Shown: piece by piece, positions 34,801 through 47,394 of the stretch | Position numbering within the stretch: position 1 is the stretch's first letter | Layout of the letters: each line of letters starts with the position of its first letter | Assembly (NCBI GenBank): GCA_023053545.1 | Contig: JAKZAN010000005.1 | Coordinates: 11,966,001 to 12,030,000 of the forward strand | Length of the DNA stretch: 64,000 nucleotides | Direction of reading: 5' to 3' | From: Lepidurus packardi | Lineage: Eukaryota; Arthropoda; Branchiopoda; Notostraca; Triopsidae | The notes under the pieces: model-generated | Databases searched by the model: none | Told to the model about the DNA's origin: nothing | The model's input: only the letters and a program-made list of their open reading frames with translations | Position numbers and translations under genes: made by a program

Positions 34801-37800
34801 TACGCCTAATTGCGACGTTGTTGTACCCTCGTTAACACTCACCGTGAGTCAGGATATGCATCTTTTAATTACCGGCCCGAATGGTTGTGGCAAGAGCTCG
34901 CTTTTCAGGATTCTGAGCGGTCTTTGGCCGGTATACAAAGGTCGCTTACAAAAGCCGCCCACCCAAGCCATGTTCTACATTCCGCAGCGACCTTACATGT
35001 CTATCGGCAGTTTACGAGATCAAGTCATTTATCCCGATAGCCTGGAAAACATGAGAGACAAAGGCATCACCGACGACCATTTGGAAAGCATTTTAGATAT
35101 CGTCAACCTGAGACCAATTGTGCAGCGTGAAGGTGGCTGGGAGGCCACCTCCGATTGGAAAGATGTACTTTCCGGTGGCGAAAAGCAAAGGATGGGTATG
35201 GCACGACTCTTTTACCACAAGTAAGCGAATTCCTGCCATTAAAGTAGGAGGTTTCCATTGTTTTCGAACCAGATGGACGAAAAGTTGAACCTTCTAATCA
35301 CACTCTCCGCGAATTGGAACAGATTTGGTTAAATTTGCAGGAATAAGAGATGAAAATCCTGAGTAGTTGTAACTTTCTGCTTCCCAGTTACCCGGCATCA
35401 AGCATTGCCAAACTAGAAAATTTCTTGATAGAATTCGGTTTTATACTTAAAAATTGTGATGTTCATAAGGCGACTTTACAATGCTGGAACTGGCTAAAAT
35501 GACCCTTATGAACAGTGGTAGCACTCCGTAAGGCTGTATTCATATGGGAATACTTTTAGTGACCTTTATGAACATTTGTAGGGTTTCCTTAAGGCTGAAT
35601 TACTATGTTAACACTAGCTAAAAAGACCCTTACGCACATTTATTACAAAGCTACCTTAGTATCTTACGACCGGCTAAAATGACCATGTGAGATCCGATTT
35701 GCATGGCCCCGTAATGGCGTCCGTTTGTTTACGTTATAGTATGATTGAAGTTCGCCTTGTACAATACCATGTAACTCCTAATTAGTCAAAAACCTTCTAA
35801 AACCTCCAGCCAGGCCCATACCCAGGGGGGTTCGGGGGGGGGGGGGGTGGGGGGGGTTATACACCCCCAAAATGTTTCCGCAAATGAAAAATATACGTTC
35901 TTCTAGCATATGGTACTTGAGAAGTTTGGCTAGAATGACCATGTGAACATTTTTAACATTCCATAAGGCTGCTAATATGTTAAGGCAAGTTTTAACGACC
36001 ATTGTGAACATTTTTAGAATTTCCGTGAGGCTTTATTACCGTGTTAGAAGTAGCTAAAATGAGACTTACGAACATTTTGCGCAAGTCCAGAAGGCTTTAT
36101 TACCGTGTTAATACTGGCTATAATGACCCTTAAGAACATTTATTAGCATGTCCTTAAGGCTACTTTACCATGTTAACAGTCGCTAAAATGACCCTTATGA
36201 ACATTTATTTGCGTGTCCATAAGGCTTTATGACCGTCTTAATACTGGCTATAATGACCCTTAAGAACATTTAGTAGCATGTCTATAAGTCTATACTACTA
36301 TATTAACACGAGTTAAAATGACCCTTTAAGAACATTTATTAGCATGCCCTTAGGGCTACTTTACCATGTTAAAACTCGCCAAAATGACCCTTATGAACAT
36401 TTATTTGCGTGTCCGTAAGGCTACTTTACCATGTTAACACTTATGAAAATGCTAAAACTAGCCTAGTCGACAATGATTCTGTTATGTAATCCGAACCTCT
36501 TAGATGCCTTGGACGAGAATTGTATTTTGAATGTTTTTGTATTGTATTTGTATTTTGAATGTTTTTAATGAAAAGGACGAGAATTGTATTTTTAATGTTT
36601 TTTCTGTTTTTTTTTTTTCTTAGACCACGGTATGCATTGTTAGATGAATGCACCAGTGCCGTCAGTATCGATGTAGAAGCCCAGATTTACCAAGCTGCCA
36701 AAGATGCGGGGATTACTTTACTGACTATTACTCACCGACCGTCGTTATGGTAAACTTTGGGGGGTTAGTTTCCCTGTTTAGATAGCTTCTAGTTCGAGCA
36801 AAAGGTCGTAGAGTCCGAAGACTCCTTTAACTATCACCAGCTATACATTATTGCACCCTTTACTGTTTCTTTTTATTGCCACTGGTCCTTTCCTATATCT
36901 TTCGTAGCCCTTTCTAGCATGTTTTACGTTAAGAGCTCTATACCTTCCATATTTTTTGACGATCTCATCGCGTGATCTAGGATTTAGTATTCCCGAGATT
37001 CCTTCTAGGAATTTTTAAAAGAGATCGTTTTCTGCTTCATAAGCATACGAATGAGTGATGGCTCTCCGATTTGCTTTTCTTCGTGCAAGAAATAGTTGAC
37101 ATAATATTTTCATATTTATTAATTTTAAAAATTCATTGCAATTATTTGATATTATTCATTGCAATTATTTGATACTATTCATTTGCAATTATTTGATATT
37201 ATTCATTGCAATTATTTGATATTATTCATTGCAATTATTTGATATTATTCATTGCAATTATTTGATATTATTCATCGCAATTATTTGATATTATTCATTG
37301 CAATTATTTGATATTATTCATTGCAATTATTTGATATTTTTCATTGCATTATTTGATATTATTCATTGCAATTATTTGATATTATTCATTGCAATTATTT
37401 GATATTATTCATTGCAATTATTTGATATTATTCATTGCAATTATTTGATATTATTCATTGCAATTATTTGATATTATTCATTGCAATTATTTGATATTGT
37501 TCATTGCAATTATTTGATATTATTCATTGCAATTATTTGATATTATTCATTGCAATTATTTGATATTATTCATTGCAATTATTTGATATTATTCATTGCA
37601 ATTATTTGATATTATTCATTGCAATTATTTGATATTATTCATTGCAATTATTTGATATTATTCATTGCAATTATTTGATATTATTCATTGCAATTATTTG
37701 ATATTATTCATTGCAATTATTTGATATTGTTCATTGCAATTATTTGATATTATTCATTGCAATTATTTGATATTATTCATTGCAATTATTTGATATTATT

Positions 37801-38665
37801 CATTGCAATTATTTGATATTATTCATTGCAATTATTTGATATTATTCATTGCAATTATTTGATATTATTCATTGCAATTATTTGATATTATTCATCGCAA
37901 TTATTTGATATTATTCATTGCAATTATTTGATATTATTCATTGCAATTATTTGATATTTTTCATTGCATTATTTGATATTATTCATTGCAATTATTTGAT
38001 ATTATTCATTGCAATTATTTGATATTATTCATTGCAATTATTTGATATTATTCATTGCAATTATTTGATATTATTCATTGCAATTATTTGATATTATTCA
38101 TTGCAATTATTTGATATTATTCATTGCAATTATTTGATATTGTTCATTGCAATTATTTGATATTATTCATTGCAATTATTTGATATTATTCATTGCAATT
38201 ATTTGATATTATTCATTGCAATTATTTGATATTATTTGGTATTCATTTGGATTTTTTGGATTTATTTATTTCTTTTAATTTTTTTATGGACTTTTTAGGA
38301 AATTTCACACCCATTTATTGCAGTTTGACGGGATAGGAGGTTGGGTTTTGGAACCTCTGAACACCGAAACGCGTTTGTCACTCAAAGATGAAAAACAGCG
38401 ACTCGAATCGCAGCTGTCAGGGATTCCTCGAGTGCAAGAAAGATTGAAAGTAAGCCGGTTGAAATTTGTCAAATGTTTAGAAGGAGAAGTCGGAACGTGA
38501 ATTGTGTTTAAGAATTTTTTTTTTATTATTTATTTTATTTTATTTAATATTCTATTTTAGGAGCTTTGTGAATTACTGGGCGAAGATTCGAATTTGGTCA
38601 AGCTTGGGGATGTCGTTAGAGCCAAAACTGTTGAAGATAGTGATTCTTCGATTGGATCGGATTGA
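28101..38665 (+). CDS. ABCD1: Peroxisomal ABC half-transporter, ABCD1/ABCD2 (ALDP) type
   Basis: This family imports very-long-chain acyl-CoAs into peroxisomes for beta-oxidation and works as a dimer of half-transporters. Nine coding exons, 28101-28884, 30022-30194, 30339-30507, 31019-31140, 33081-33252, 34749-35220, 36624-36749, 38299-38449 and 38561-38665, join in phase and give 757 residues (human ABCD1 745, ABCD2 740). The transmembrane half is followed by a nucleotide-binding domain with every catalytic motif intact. Similarity to ABCD1 and ABCD2 is about equal, as expected if the gene predates their split, so the symbol means that ortholog group. The start at 28101 is the first ATG of a frame that matches from the N-terminal hydrophobic segment onwards. 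A candidate AATAAA lies at 39011-39016. Confidence 0.96.
28885..30021. other. ABCD intron 1: nothing else seen
   Basis: 1.1 kb of AT-rich sequence with no repeat array or conserved frame recognised. Confidence 0.6.
30022..33252 (+). CDS. ABCD1: ABCD1/2 exons 2-5, last helices and linker
   Basis: Exons are 30022-30194, 30339-30507, 31019-31140 and 33081-33252. They encode [16 protein letters not shown], the EAA-like loop [58 protein letters not shown] and [20 protein letters not shown]. The acceptor of exon 4 (acggaag at 31018) is weak, lying about 50 bases past its pyrimidine tract, but it is the first AG after that tract and the only one that restores phase and homology. Confidence 0.92.
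31141..33080. other. ABCD intron 4 with a small tandem duplication
   Basis: A block starting agatcaga and running through tgtctgcagaaatgtgtgg occurs twice, about 31527-31628 and 31660-31761. Its short open frames are the same repeat in two frames. The rest is AT-rich without gene signal. Confidence 0.65.
33253..34748. repeat. ABCD intron 5 with two copies of a dispersed element of about 120 bp
   Basis: Copies at about 33343-33452 and 33716-33843 share gaggttaagaggttttggct-like starts, taattaggagt, tgtacaag, acgtaaacaa, gccattatggggccatgcaa and atcgggcaaccaa. The same element occurs in the opposite orientation at 35693-35815. No terminal inverted repeat is obvious. Confidence 0.75.
34749..38665 (+). 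CDS. ABCD1: ABCD1/2 exons 6-9, nucleotide-binding domain and tail
   Basis: Exons are 34749-35220, 36624-36749, 38299-38449 and 38561-38665. Motifs in order: Walker [10 protein letters not shown] (about residue 516), Q-loop region [23 protein letters not shown] signature [17 protein letters not shown], Walker [13 protein letters not shown] and H-loop ITHRPSLW. The C-terminus has [14 protein letters not shown], then a coiled segment, and ends SSIGSD with TGA at 38663-38665. The pyrimidine tract before exon 6 is a run of about 27 T. Confidence 0.96.
35221..36623. repeat. ABCD intron 6: tandem units with an inverted copy of the 120-bp element
   Basis: From about 35455 to 36440, units of about 60 bases built from gctaaaatgacccttatgaa, catttatt and aaggctactttaccatgtta repeat about fifteen times with divergence. 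The array is interrupted at 35693-35815 by the reverse copy of the element seen in intron 5, and at 35822-35870 by a G-rich stretch (runs of 6, 13 and 8 G) whose flank, cccataccca before the G-runs, resembles ends of common invertebrate DNA transposons. Confidence 0.8.
37120..38245. repeat. 23-bp minisatellite in ABCD intron 7
   Basis: The unit is attcattgcaattatttgat plus att, about 48 head-to-tail copies, with almost no divergence. Marker variants (catcgc, a 22-bp copy with gcattattt, and a tgttc copy) recur in the same order about 620 bases apart, so a block of about 27 units was itself duplicated. There are no spacers between units, so this is not a CRISPR array. Confidence 0.97.
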
Positions 38666-41000
38666 TGGGGTTTTCAAATGATTTTACAGGGTTTGATATT
38701 ACCAAAGCAATTTGAAAGACATTAGCCAATTGGCGACAATTTCTGTAAGTAGAAGATTTTAGTGATTCAGAATGCGATTCTTTGGGATGTGGCGACAGAA
38801 ATACTAGGGCAACTTAAGAGAACTTAGAATTTAAATTGGGGTTGAAAGAGGATAATTGTGTATATTTTTGCAGATTGTCGGTTGTTACTAGTCTTTTTAT
38901 TGTATAACACAGAAAAACTTATTACTAACTTTCTGGGGGGGGGGGGAATTTCTTTTTAAAATATTTCTTAACTTTTTTTTTTTTTCTTGAGGGTTTTCGT
39001 GCTTGTTGATAATAAAATAGAAGGTTTTATACGGGAAGTTGAGAACAGAGTTCTTGTGAGCTTTTTTTGTGGTGATTTTGCGATGTTTTGCGGGAAAGAA
39101 TGATGCGATTCTATTGATTCTGTTGTGAATATCAACGTTCGCTTTTTTATTTGAGGGAATGATTTGAGTTAAAGTAAAGATGAGATGATTAGAATCCATG
39201 AAGGACGGAGACTTTTGTAAGAAAAGAGACTGGAATCGGTGAGCGATCCGTATTTGTCGATTTTGTCTGGGGAATTTATCGACGTTTTGTTTAAGCTGTT
39301 CAATCAGATAGTTGGAAGGTTATTTAGAATCGATAGAAGAGAAAAGTGAGTCGTGAATCATTGAGCGATGCGATTCGATGTGATTAGCATGCAGATCGGG
39401 CTGTTTTTACTAAATCGATCGGGTAAGGTTATCAGAAGATGACTCAGCCCATGTAGAAGAGCTAAATGAGGCTCGAATCAGATTCTATTCATGAATGGGC
39501 GCGAAGATGATTTACATCGTATAGAAGAACACAGTGGAAGCTCGAATCAATGAGCGATTCGATTCTGTTTTGTTCCTTGAATACCCCCAGAAGTTCTTTG
39601 ATAGTATCAGCAATTCAAACTAATCAGAAACTTGTAGATATTGATACAAGAGCATGTGCGATTGGAATCAATGAGTGATTTGATTCTCTTGGATACCGTG
39701 AACACTTTGAATGATTCCTTTTCAGTTCTTTCATTCTCTTAATTTGAGCAAGTCATTATTCCAGTCATTATTTCTTTGTGCCCATTGATGATTCAGAAGC
39801 TAACAGAAGATGATTTACATCGCATAGAAGAGCACAGTGGAAGCTCGAATCAATGAGCGATTCGATTCTGTTTTGTTCCTTGAATACCCCCAGAAGTTCT
39901 TTGATAGTATCAGCAATTCAAACCAATCAGAAACTTGTAGATAATTGATACAATAGCATGTGCGATTGGAATCAATGAGCGATTTGATTCTCTTGGATCC
40001 CCTGAACACTTTGAATGATTCCTTTTCAGTTCATTCTCTTAATTTGAGCAAGTCATTAGTCCAGGTTTTAAGAGATCACAGAGTAGCTCGAATATAGGAA
40101 TATGTTTAATGATTCTAGAATCAATGAGTACTTCGATTCTGTGATTCTGTTCCGTTTACATAATTGTGCTACACACACTTCGTATCGTTTAATCTGCCTC
40201 GATTCAAACAAAACTCAGTCGCAAATGTACACCTGAGCGATCCGATCCTTGCTGTTTCTGCCAAGCAGTAATATTGCTTTGGCAAGTTTCCATACCAGAA
40301 TCAAGTAAAGACTTCCATGGAAACCCTTCCTGTATTGCCTTTGTTTCAGTTCCGAGCTTCAGTTTTCCAAGTAAAAAAAAAAAATAGAAATAAATGAATA
40401 GCAAAACTCAAGAAATTACTGATTGCTGATTCTTCCAATTGAATAGGCGTACTCGCCTTATTGATTACTAGGCGAGCGACCAACTCTTTGAGGAAGAAAA
40501 AGAGGAAACAAAAGTGGGGTATGAGATTGAGGGTATAGAAGGGTGAAGGAGGGGTGCTAAACTCTGATCTTGATAGGATGTCAGCGAGGAAGCTCAAGCA
40601 TGACAACCCCGAGCACGTGCCTTACTTAACGTTCACTTTTCTTCGCTGCGCAGTGATTGTCAAAGAGAAATGCTAATGATGTCAACTTTCAGTGACAAAG
40701 CGTAAACTTGGCGACTCACCCTTTCGGGCCTCCTTTAGACCACGTTTTTAGGTGTAAGAAAGTTGCCGGAAGATGACCCGGACATCCCCGGGTTTCCAGG
40801 CGACAAACAGAACAGGAAAGGAAACTAGTTTGCGGCCCAAGTGCAGAACCTTAGACCCCGGGAAAGGAAGAGAAGCCAGTTTTGGGTCCATTTCTAGGGG
40901 ACCTTGGAAACGAACTTAACAACTTTCGATTAACTTCCTGGCTTCTGGAAACAAGGTTGCTACGATGTGAAGCTTAGAAGTTCCCAATTGAGACAAAACA
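38666..41000. other. ABCD 3' flank and duplicated block, no gene
   Basis: Contains the probable ABCD 3' UTR with AATAAA at 39011-39016 and a run of 13 G at 38934-38946. A block of about 220 bases (agatgatttacatcg through gaatgattcc) occurs twice, about 39505-39722 and 39803-40023. Both copies are rich in gaatcaatgagcgattcgat words. The remainder shows no coding frame with homology. Confidence 0.6.
39011..39016 (+). terminator. Candidate ABCD polyadenylation signal (AATAAA)
   Basis: The first canonical hexamer downstream of the stop, 346 bases after it. It is plausible but unsupported by any other evidence in this AT-rich DNA. Confidence 0.35.
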
Positions 41001-44000
41001 TGTTCAGTGGGATTTTTTGGGGGATTTTTGTTGCTGCATTTCAAGGCGCGGGATAGACAGAAACTCCCTTATTTCTTCCGTAGATATTTTGATTACTGTG
41101 AGAAAGTTTTTTTTCCCTTTTTTGGCCTAAGTAAAGAAGCTGATGGAAAATGTTCGATGAAATTTTACTTTTTTTTGCGCAGAAATCTATTTATGCAGAA
41201 ATCTATTTCTACAGAAACAGATCTTGCGTTAGCAATATCGGATTCCTTTAACGGAAATAGATTAGAGAGCGATATTTTTTGCCGAGAAATATCGTTTTTA
41301 GCTTAAAAAACGAAAAAAATGGCAGAAATAGTTTTGCAAACCGTATTACTGGCAAACGGAATTCTTCGAGAGGTCGCAGGAATGTATTTCTGTGACCCAG
41401 AATGTGCAAAAATTTCTGCACAATGAAAAAAAGTGTTCTCTTGAACTTTTTATGTATTGTGTTTTCTATTTCTGTGTTTTTTCTATTTCTATTTCTGTTT
41501 TTTCTATTTCTATTTCTTTGTTTTATTTCTTCAACGATCTGCGAAGAGACGATTAAATTTCTGTCACAAACTTTTAAGTTTTGCGGATCAGAAATGGAAC
41601 ATAAATGCATCCTATAGAAGGTAATTTCTGTGGAAATCCTCTTTGATTTCCGTCACATCCTCCTAATTACAAGAAAACCGAGTTTGCTGGATCAGAAATT
41701 TCTGCAAAGAAATTTCCCAGAAATTTAGGACAAAGCGTCTATAGCATTTCTGCACCAAACAATTGCAAACTTAACTTTGAAGAATTAAGTTCGTAACACG
41801 AAGGAAAATACTGCCAGAAGGACCACACCAGCCAATGCTAGAGTTTAAAAAAGATTTCTGCGGAAATAAATTACTGCCAAAGAAAATTTGCGGAAGTCTT
41901 GACAGGGGACTAAAGTTGCCAAATTGAACTTTAGCATGCGACACAGCTTTTGCAAATTTGATTTAAATTAGCGGTGGTGACTCCCAAGCTCCAGTTGCAA
42001 AAACATGATCTTTTTTCTTATTGCAAGCCATAAGCATTACTGCGGCAGGAATACAAATTTCTGCGGGCGAACTCGGCATTCTGCATTTCGCCTCCCAATA
42101 CCAGTAAAAATCCAGATATTTCCCTCTTCCGTGTGACACTCTAAAATTCCCCCAGAAATAACCTTCAAATTGCTATTGTTAAGTAATTTCTGCATACTGT
42201 AGAAATACCGGATTAAAAACTGATCATTGATCAGTCTCTTTAACGCACTCGAAAGAAGTTTTTATTAGCATGTCTATAAGGCTACTTTAGCATGGTAAAG
42301 CGTGGTAAAATGACTCTTATGAAGATAAGGCTGTTTTACCATGTTAACGCTGGCTAAAATGACCCTTATGAACATTTATAAGCTGTTCGTAGGCTGCTTT
42401 AGCATGTTAGTGTCGGCTAGAATGCCCGTTATGAACATCCTAAACCTAGCCTAATCGAAAACGGTTCTGTCTGTAATCCTAATCTCTTAGATACCTTAAC
42501 AGTAATGAGAATTGTATTGATGAGGATTGTAAATTCCCATCAAAATCTCCCCGGAACGCTCCAATGGGGCTCAATGTGAAATTCGAGTGGGTGAAGAACT
42601 ATAAGTAATTTAGGAGCGACAGATATTTACGAGTTCATAAATACTGCAGAATTTTCAGCCGCTTGCCTAAATCTAAAACGTTCTAATGAGTCTCCCGTCA
42701 TGGGTTATTTCATTAGCAAAGGGTTGGTAGACAAAGCTTTTGCCTTTAAATCGGTCGTGAGGCAGTCTGCGGGGCAAAGTAATATATTACTAGGTCGTTT
42801 CCGCAGTAATAAATTACTGCAAGTGGCAGATATTGCGACCGCCGTTTTTCCGGCCTGGGACTCCGTATATAACCCCACAGACCTATGCAAAATTACCGAT
42901 ACGATAATCGCCGTGAAGCTACGAAGGTATTGCTGCCCATTTCTGTGCATATTACTGCACAGAGTGAGCGGCCTCTACGGTGGACTTTTAAAGGTTGATC
43001 GATGACTTCATTCCGGAGGCGGCAACTAAAGTGGAACTAGGAGCCAAAAGCACTCCCGGATTTTTGGGAGTCCAAGAGAGCGGAAGAAGAAGCGCAGCAC
43101 GACATTTCTGCCCAAACGCCAAGGGCCAAAATCTCCTTCCTACTCCTCTCTTTCTCTCGCTAGTTCTGTCTTTCTACCTCTTACACTCTCAACCCCTCCC
43201 ACTCTCTCTCTCTTCCTCTTTTCACTTATTGATCGAAGATTCGGTATCTACGTTCTGTTCCAAAAGGAAAAGTCAACAACTGCATGGAGCAGTAATACTA
43301 AGCTGCTTTGGTACATTACTTGCAGTCTTTTTACCGGTACCGCATGTATCATTCAGGATTTCTGTCTTTTCTCCTCTCCTCCTCATCTAATCCATAAACT
43401 CCTTAAAGCAGTTAGAGCTTGAAGTAATTCCATTTGAAATAATAAGAGCTCGTGAGCCAGTATTTCTGCCGTCAGAAATTATTTATTTTCGGGGACAGAT
43501 TTTCATACATTACACCCATGCTTTCTAACAAAAAGAAAACGACTAAAAGGTCGAAAAAAGTTTTAAAAAAGAATCATTCAGTAAAATTTCTGTATTTCTG
43601 CAGAAATATTACTGCCACAAACTCGATTCTGTCTCATGTTCCGATTCCTGGGAAGTCTGCTAGTACATAGGAAATATAATCTACAGCAAAGATATAACGC
43701 TGCTTGTCAGCTTTTATTGGGTCAGCTTTACTAGCACGGGCAGTAATACGAGTACCAGGAGGGGAATTAGAGGAGTAGAGAGAGAAAAAAGGTCACGACA
43801 GATGCCTCCGCCGGGAGACAGTAGTCACCATGAAGGCAGAACTTCTTTTTGCAGGTAAAAGAAAAGAACGGAAGACATTTTTCGGAAGAACCTTTAAAAT
43901 TGCCCGTAAATGGAATGGATTTCTAGAGGTTGTTGCCTAACTTGCCGGTAAATTCCTTAGCAAGGCTCATCCCTCGCAACAAAGGTAGATTCCGAGTTAG

Positions 44001-46590
44001 ATGGACCGAACACGAGGGAATTTCTGCTGGTTACTACTCGCTAGTAAAAGGAAAGTTATCCTGCAAGTTTGGATCCGGTCCCAACGCTCTTGTAACTGTC
44101 TTTAAATGAACAAAAAAATACAGGGAGTGGGTAAAGGGGCGTATGTATCGCGTATCGCTACGAGCCAGATCCAAAGTGTCGGAGGTCAAATTATTTCTGA
44201 CAGCCAAAGCTGCAATATGCCAAAGAGAGAAGGAGCCAAAGGCCAAAAGCCATTCAGAGAAACCCGCAGGTTGATTATTCTCCCCTTGTTTGATAGCTGT
44301 AACGTAGTTCTGCCGACTACGGTGCTTGGATTGTATCCAGCAATACTCGGCTGGAGAAGAAATAGAGCTATGATATCTTCCGTAATGATCTTTCCACTTC
44401 ATTCGTTCGAAACGGAGAGACATGACGTAATTTCTGCTTAAAATATTTATTACTTCCCTAAATGGGTTAAACTAGCTTACGTAAGTCAGGATTTGTATTT
44501 CTGCTTGTATTTCTTCGAGCTTGAGTGGATCGTTTATGTTATGCTGGGCTTCCTTCCTCAGAACGAAGCCCCTTTTTATTTTTAAAGATTCAGACGTCTT
44601 TTTTCTTACTTGTAATAGTAAAAACACCCGGATCGAATGCAGTAATACGCAGAAATGTGAAGAAATACACATAAATAGCGTAATTTCTTCCCTAGAACTC
44701 TTCTTTATAAAGTTTCATAGATGTTAATGCTCTTTTATGTCTTAATATCGTTCAATTATGTGTAGAAATATGTAGAAACTTAAAGAAAATGGAAGAAATA
44801 CGTAGAAATATGAAGAAATAAAGAGACATAGGGTAATTGCTTCATGAGAACGGTTCTTTATAAGGTTTGGTAGATGTTAATGCTTTTGTAGGGCTTAATA
44901 TTGTTTACATTATATGTAGAAATAAGTGTGCAGAAATAGGAATAGAAATAGAAGTGTGCAGAAATTCGAAGAATATCTTTATTTCTTGTGAAGACATAAT
45001 CGTCTTCACGAGTGTTACGGGATGTAAATGAATGTTGTGTAATAGTCTTAATACTGTTTAAACTGTGAATAGAAATGGGAATAGAAATGTCTTAATTTCT
45101 TGTGAAGACATTGTTGCCTCCACGAATGTTCTGAGATGTGAATGAATGTTACGCAATACGTCTTAATACTGTTTAAACTATGAATAGACATGGAAAAATT
45201 TGTAGAAATGGGAAGAAATTTATACAAATGGTAGTAATTGTGTTGAGATTCGCAGAAATATATTAATTTCTTTTGAAAAACAGTCTTCACGAATGTTACG
45301 AGATGGTTTCTTAAATTACGATATTTCTTTAAATTATTTATAAAATTGGGAAGAAAGGTGCAGAAATACGAAAAAATATATCTTCATTCTCCAGAAGAAT
45401 TAACACAATTCCTGCGTGACTGCGCATAGATATCAATTCAAATTTTTCACTCAAATTTACTCGTTCGTGATAAAATTCCTAATATTTCTGGGTTACTTCT
45501 GCCTCAGAAATTACGCGCTATATTTCTTCGGAAAAGCATAAACGACATCCCATATTTCTACATTCATCTGAAAGATATGTCTAATATGTATCTTGTCCAT
45601 TGGATCCAAAGCCTTATATTTCTTAATTTCTTAACACAAAACCCGAATTTTTTTATAGCTCTCTAAACCTAGACCGAAGAAATATATCTTACAGTAAAAA
45701 TAAATGTCAGAAATGTCTTTATTTCTACTAATGAGAATTCTTCAGCCATACGCCAGTTTTTTTAGTAATAACCGTTTCTTAATAGCAATAGCTTCTAGAT
45801 CTACGAGAACGCGTTTTAAGAAGTGATTTTAGAAAGTTTTACAAGAAGAAATATTTCTTTAGGCTTTTTCCGAATTTTTTATTGTAGTGAGTGGACGATC
45901 AATAGAAGTCACTATTCGAACACTTGCTTTGCTGCCACAAAGTTATGTAAGGATTTCTGTCGTTACCAAAAGGGAGGGAATCGGAGCGCTCGACACCATG
46001 TCTTATTTCTGTGGCTAAGCTCTTGGCAAAAAATTTCTTTGAAACTTGCCTTAATTAGCCTTGTCTGATACTTTTTTCGAGTTTTTGTAATTTCTTGGAT
46101 TTCATTCTCAGGGTTTGGGACATGACGTGGCGTTGGTTTTAGCATATCAGTAATGTCAGGCCAGAGCTATTACTTCGCTGTCAGCGAATCAGCCAAGCAT
46201 TACGATCTTGCCGTTGTGTCAGGCCAACAGCATCACCATTTCATCTTTCGGTGGGGACGCTCTTTCCTTTTCTGCCGTCAGTTCTAACATGAAAGATTTT
46301 TTTTAGTGCAGCTATGAAAAGCTGGTCTGCATTTTTGTTGTCTTAGCAAACATTTCTGAAGAGTGATCTGTATCAACAATTCTGCAGGGTGACAAAATGG
46401 CGTAGTCAAAACGTTTACCTAAGGGAACCCAGATAGGTTATATCGAGGGGCCCGTTTATGCTCCTGGGTGATTGAAGCAATAACAGCAAGATCAGGATCG
46501 TTTTATGACCCCGTATTTGTGCACAGTGATTCCGAGATTGCTGCCGAGCAGTACAAAGCTCTATAAAAACGTCCCAGTATTGCGTTTTTT
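41001..46590. other. Intergenic, saturated with ATTTCTGC / ATTACTGC words, no gene
   Basis: The words atttctgc, gcagaaat, attactgc and gcagtaat recur every 50 to 150 bases on both strands (for example about 41198, 41737, 41857, 42189, 42830, 43597, 44425, 44640). Between 44760 and 45400 this becomes a loose array of gtagaaat and gtcttcacgaatgttacgag units. About 42246-42440 carries further taaaatgacccttatgaa units. Open frames of 100 to 131 codons at 42700-43390 and 44034-44441 match no family and have no introns or splice context that make sense. Confidence 0.6.
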
Positions 46591-47394
46591 ATTACAGGTG
46601 ATGTGCTTGATTGCAGCTCGAAGTCACTAGCATGACTCGGTAGAATCGGCAGAATCGCTAAACTCATTAGAATCGGTGTACTTCTTTTGAATCACAAATG
46701 TTATAAACTTATCAGAGTTAAACATATTTTAAATTAAATAATATAAATTTAAATTGCATTAAATTTATTAGAGGTGACATACATGATTGCAACTTGAAGT
46801 CATGGAATAGCGTGACTAGGTAGAATCGCTTGAATCGTTAAATTCGTTAGAATTGGTATATTATTTTGAGTCACGAATGTTGTAAATACATCAGGGTTAC
46901 ATTTTATTAGAGGTGGCATGATTGCAAGTCGATTCACGGAATAGCGTGACCCGGTGGAATCGTCAAAATCGTTAAATTCATTAGAATCAGTATACTTATT
47001 TTGAGCCATGGGTGTTGCAAACTGTTTTTCTGTATAAAGGAGAATTGTAAAAAAATTCCTAGCTAAATGTAAATTGAGTAAATCATTAGAATCACATTAC
47101 GTAAACTCATTGATTCATATCTTTACAGCGTTAATGCCTGTTGATCAATTAGGAATGGTTAAAAGGACCTGAATAATTAGCGAAATACCCTTATAAATCG
47201 TACTAAACACCTAGAATCGTTGAGCAGAAATGTCCGTATAAACATTTTTTCCGCCGTAAAATCCTTTGGAGCACTGGAGCTACTTAAAAACCATTCACCT
47301 CTTTAGAACCCAGAAACGGAATCATTGGAAATCAATGAGAATCGTTGTACGACTCGTTCGAAACAGTTATCAGTAACTCGATTCGAATAACTCA
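46591..47394. repeat. Degenerate repeat with gaatcg words
   Basis: Three related blocks at about 46600-46690, 46772-46862 and 46910-46995 share a gaggtgacatacatgattgc-like start, followed by gactcggtagaatcg and gttaaattcattagaatc. The region marks a change from ATTTCTGC words to GAATCG words. No gene was seen. Confidence 0.65.

Noticed and set aside
37120..38245. CRISPR-like direct repeats
   Set aside because: The units abut with no unique spacers, the sequence lies in an animal intron, and no cas genes exist.
42700..44441. Group of open frames of 100 to 131 codons on both strands
   Set aside because: There is no recognisable domain and no splice logic, and the frames overlap each other. 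Chance frames in less AT-rich DNA are enough to explain them.
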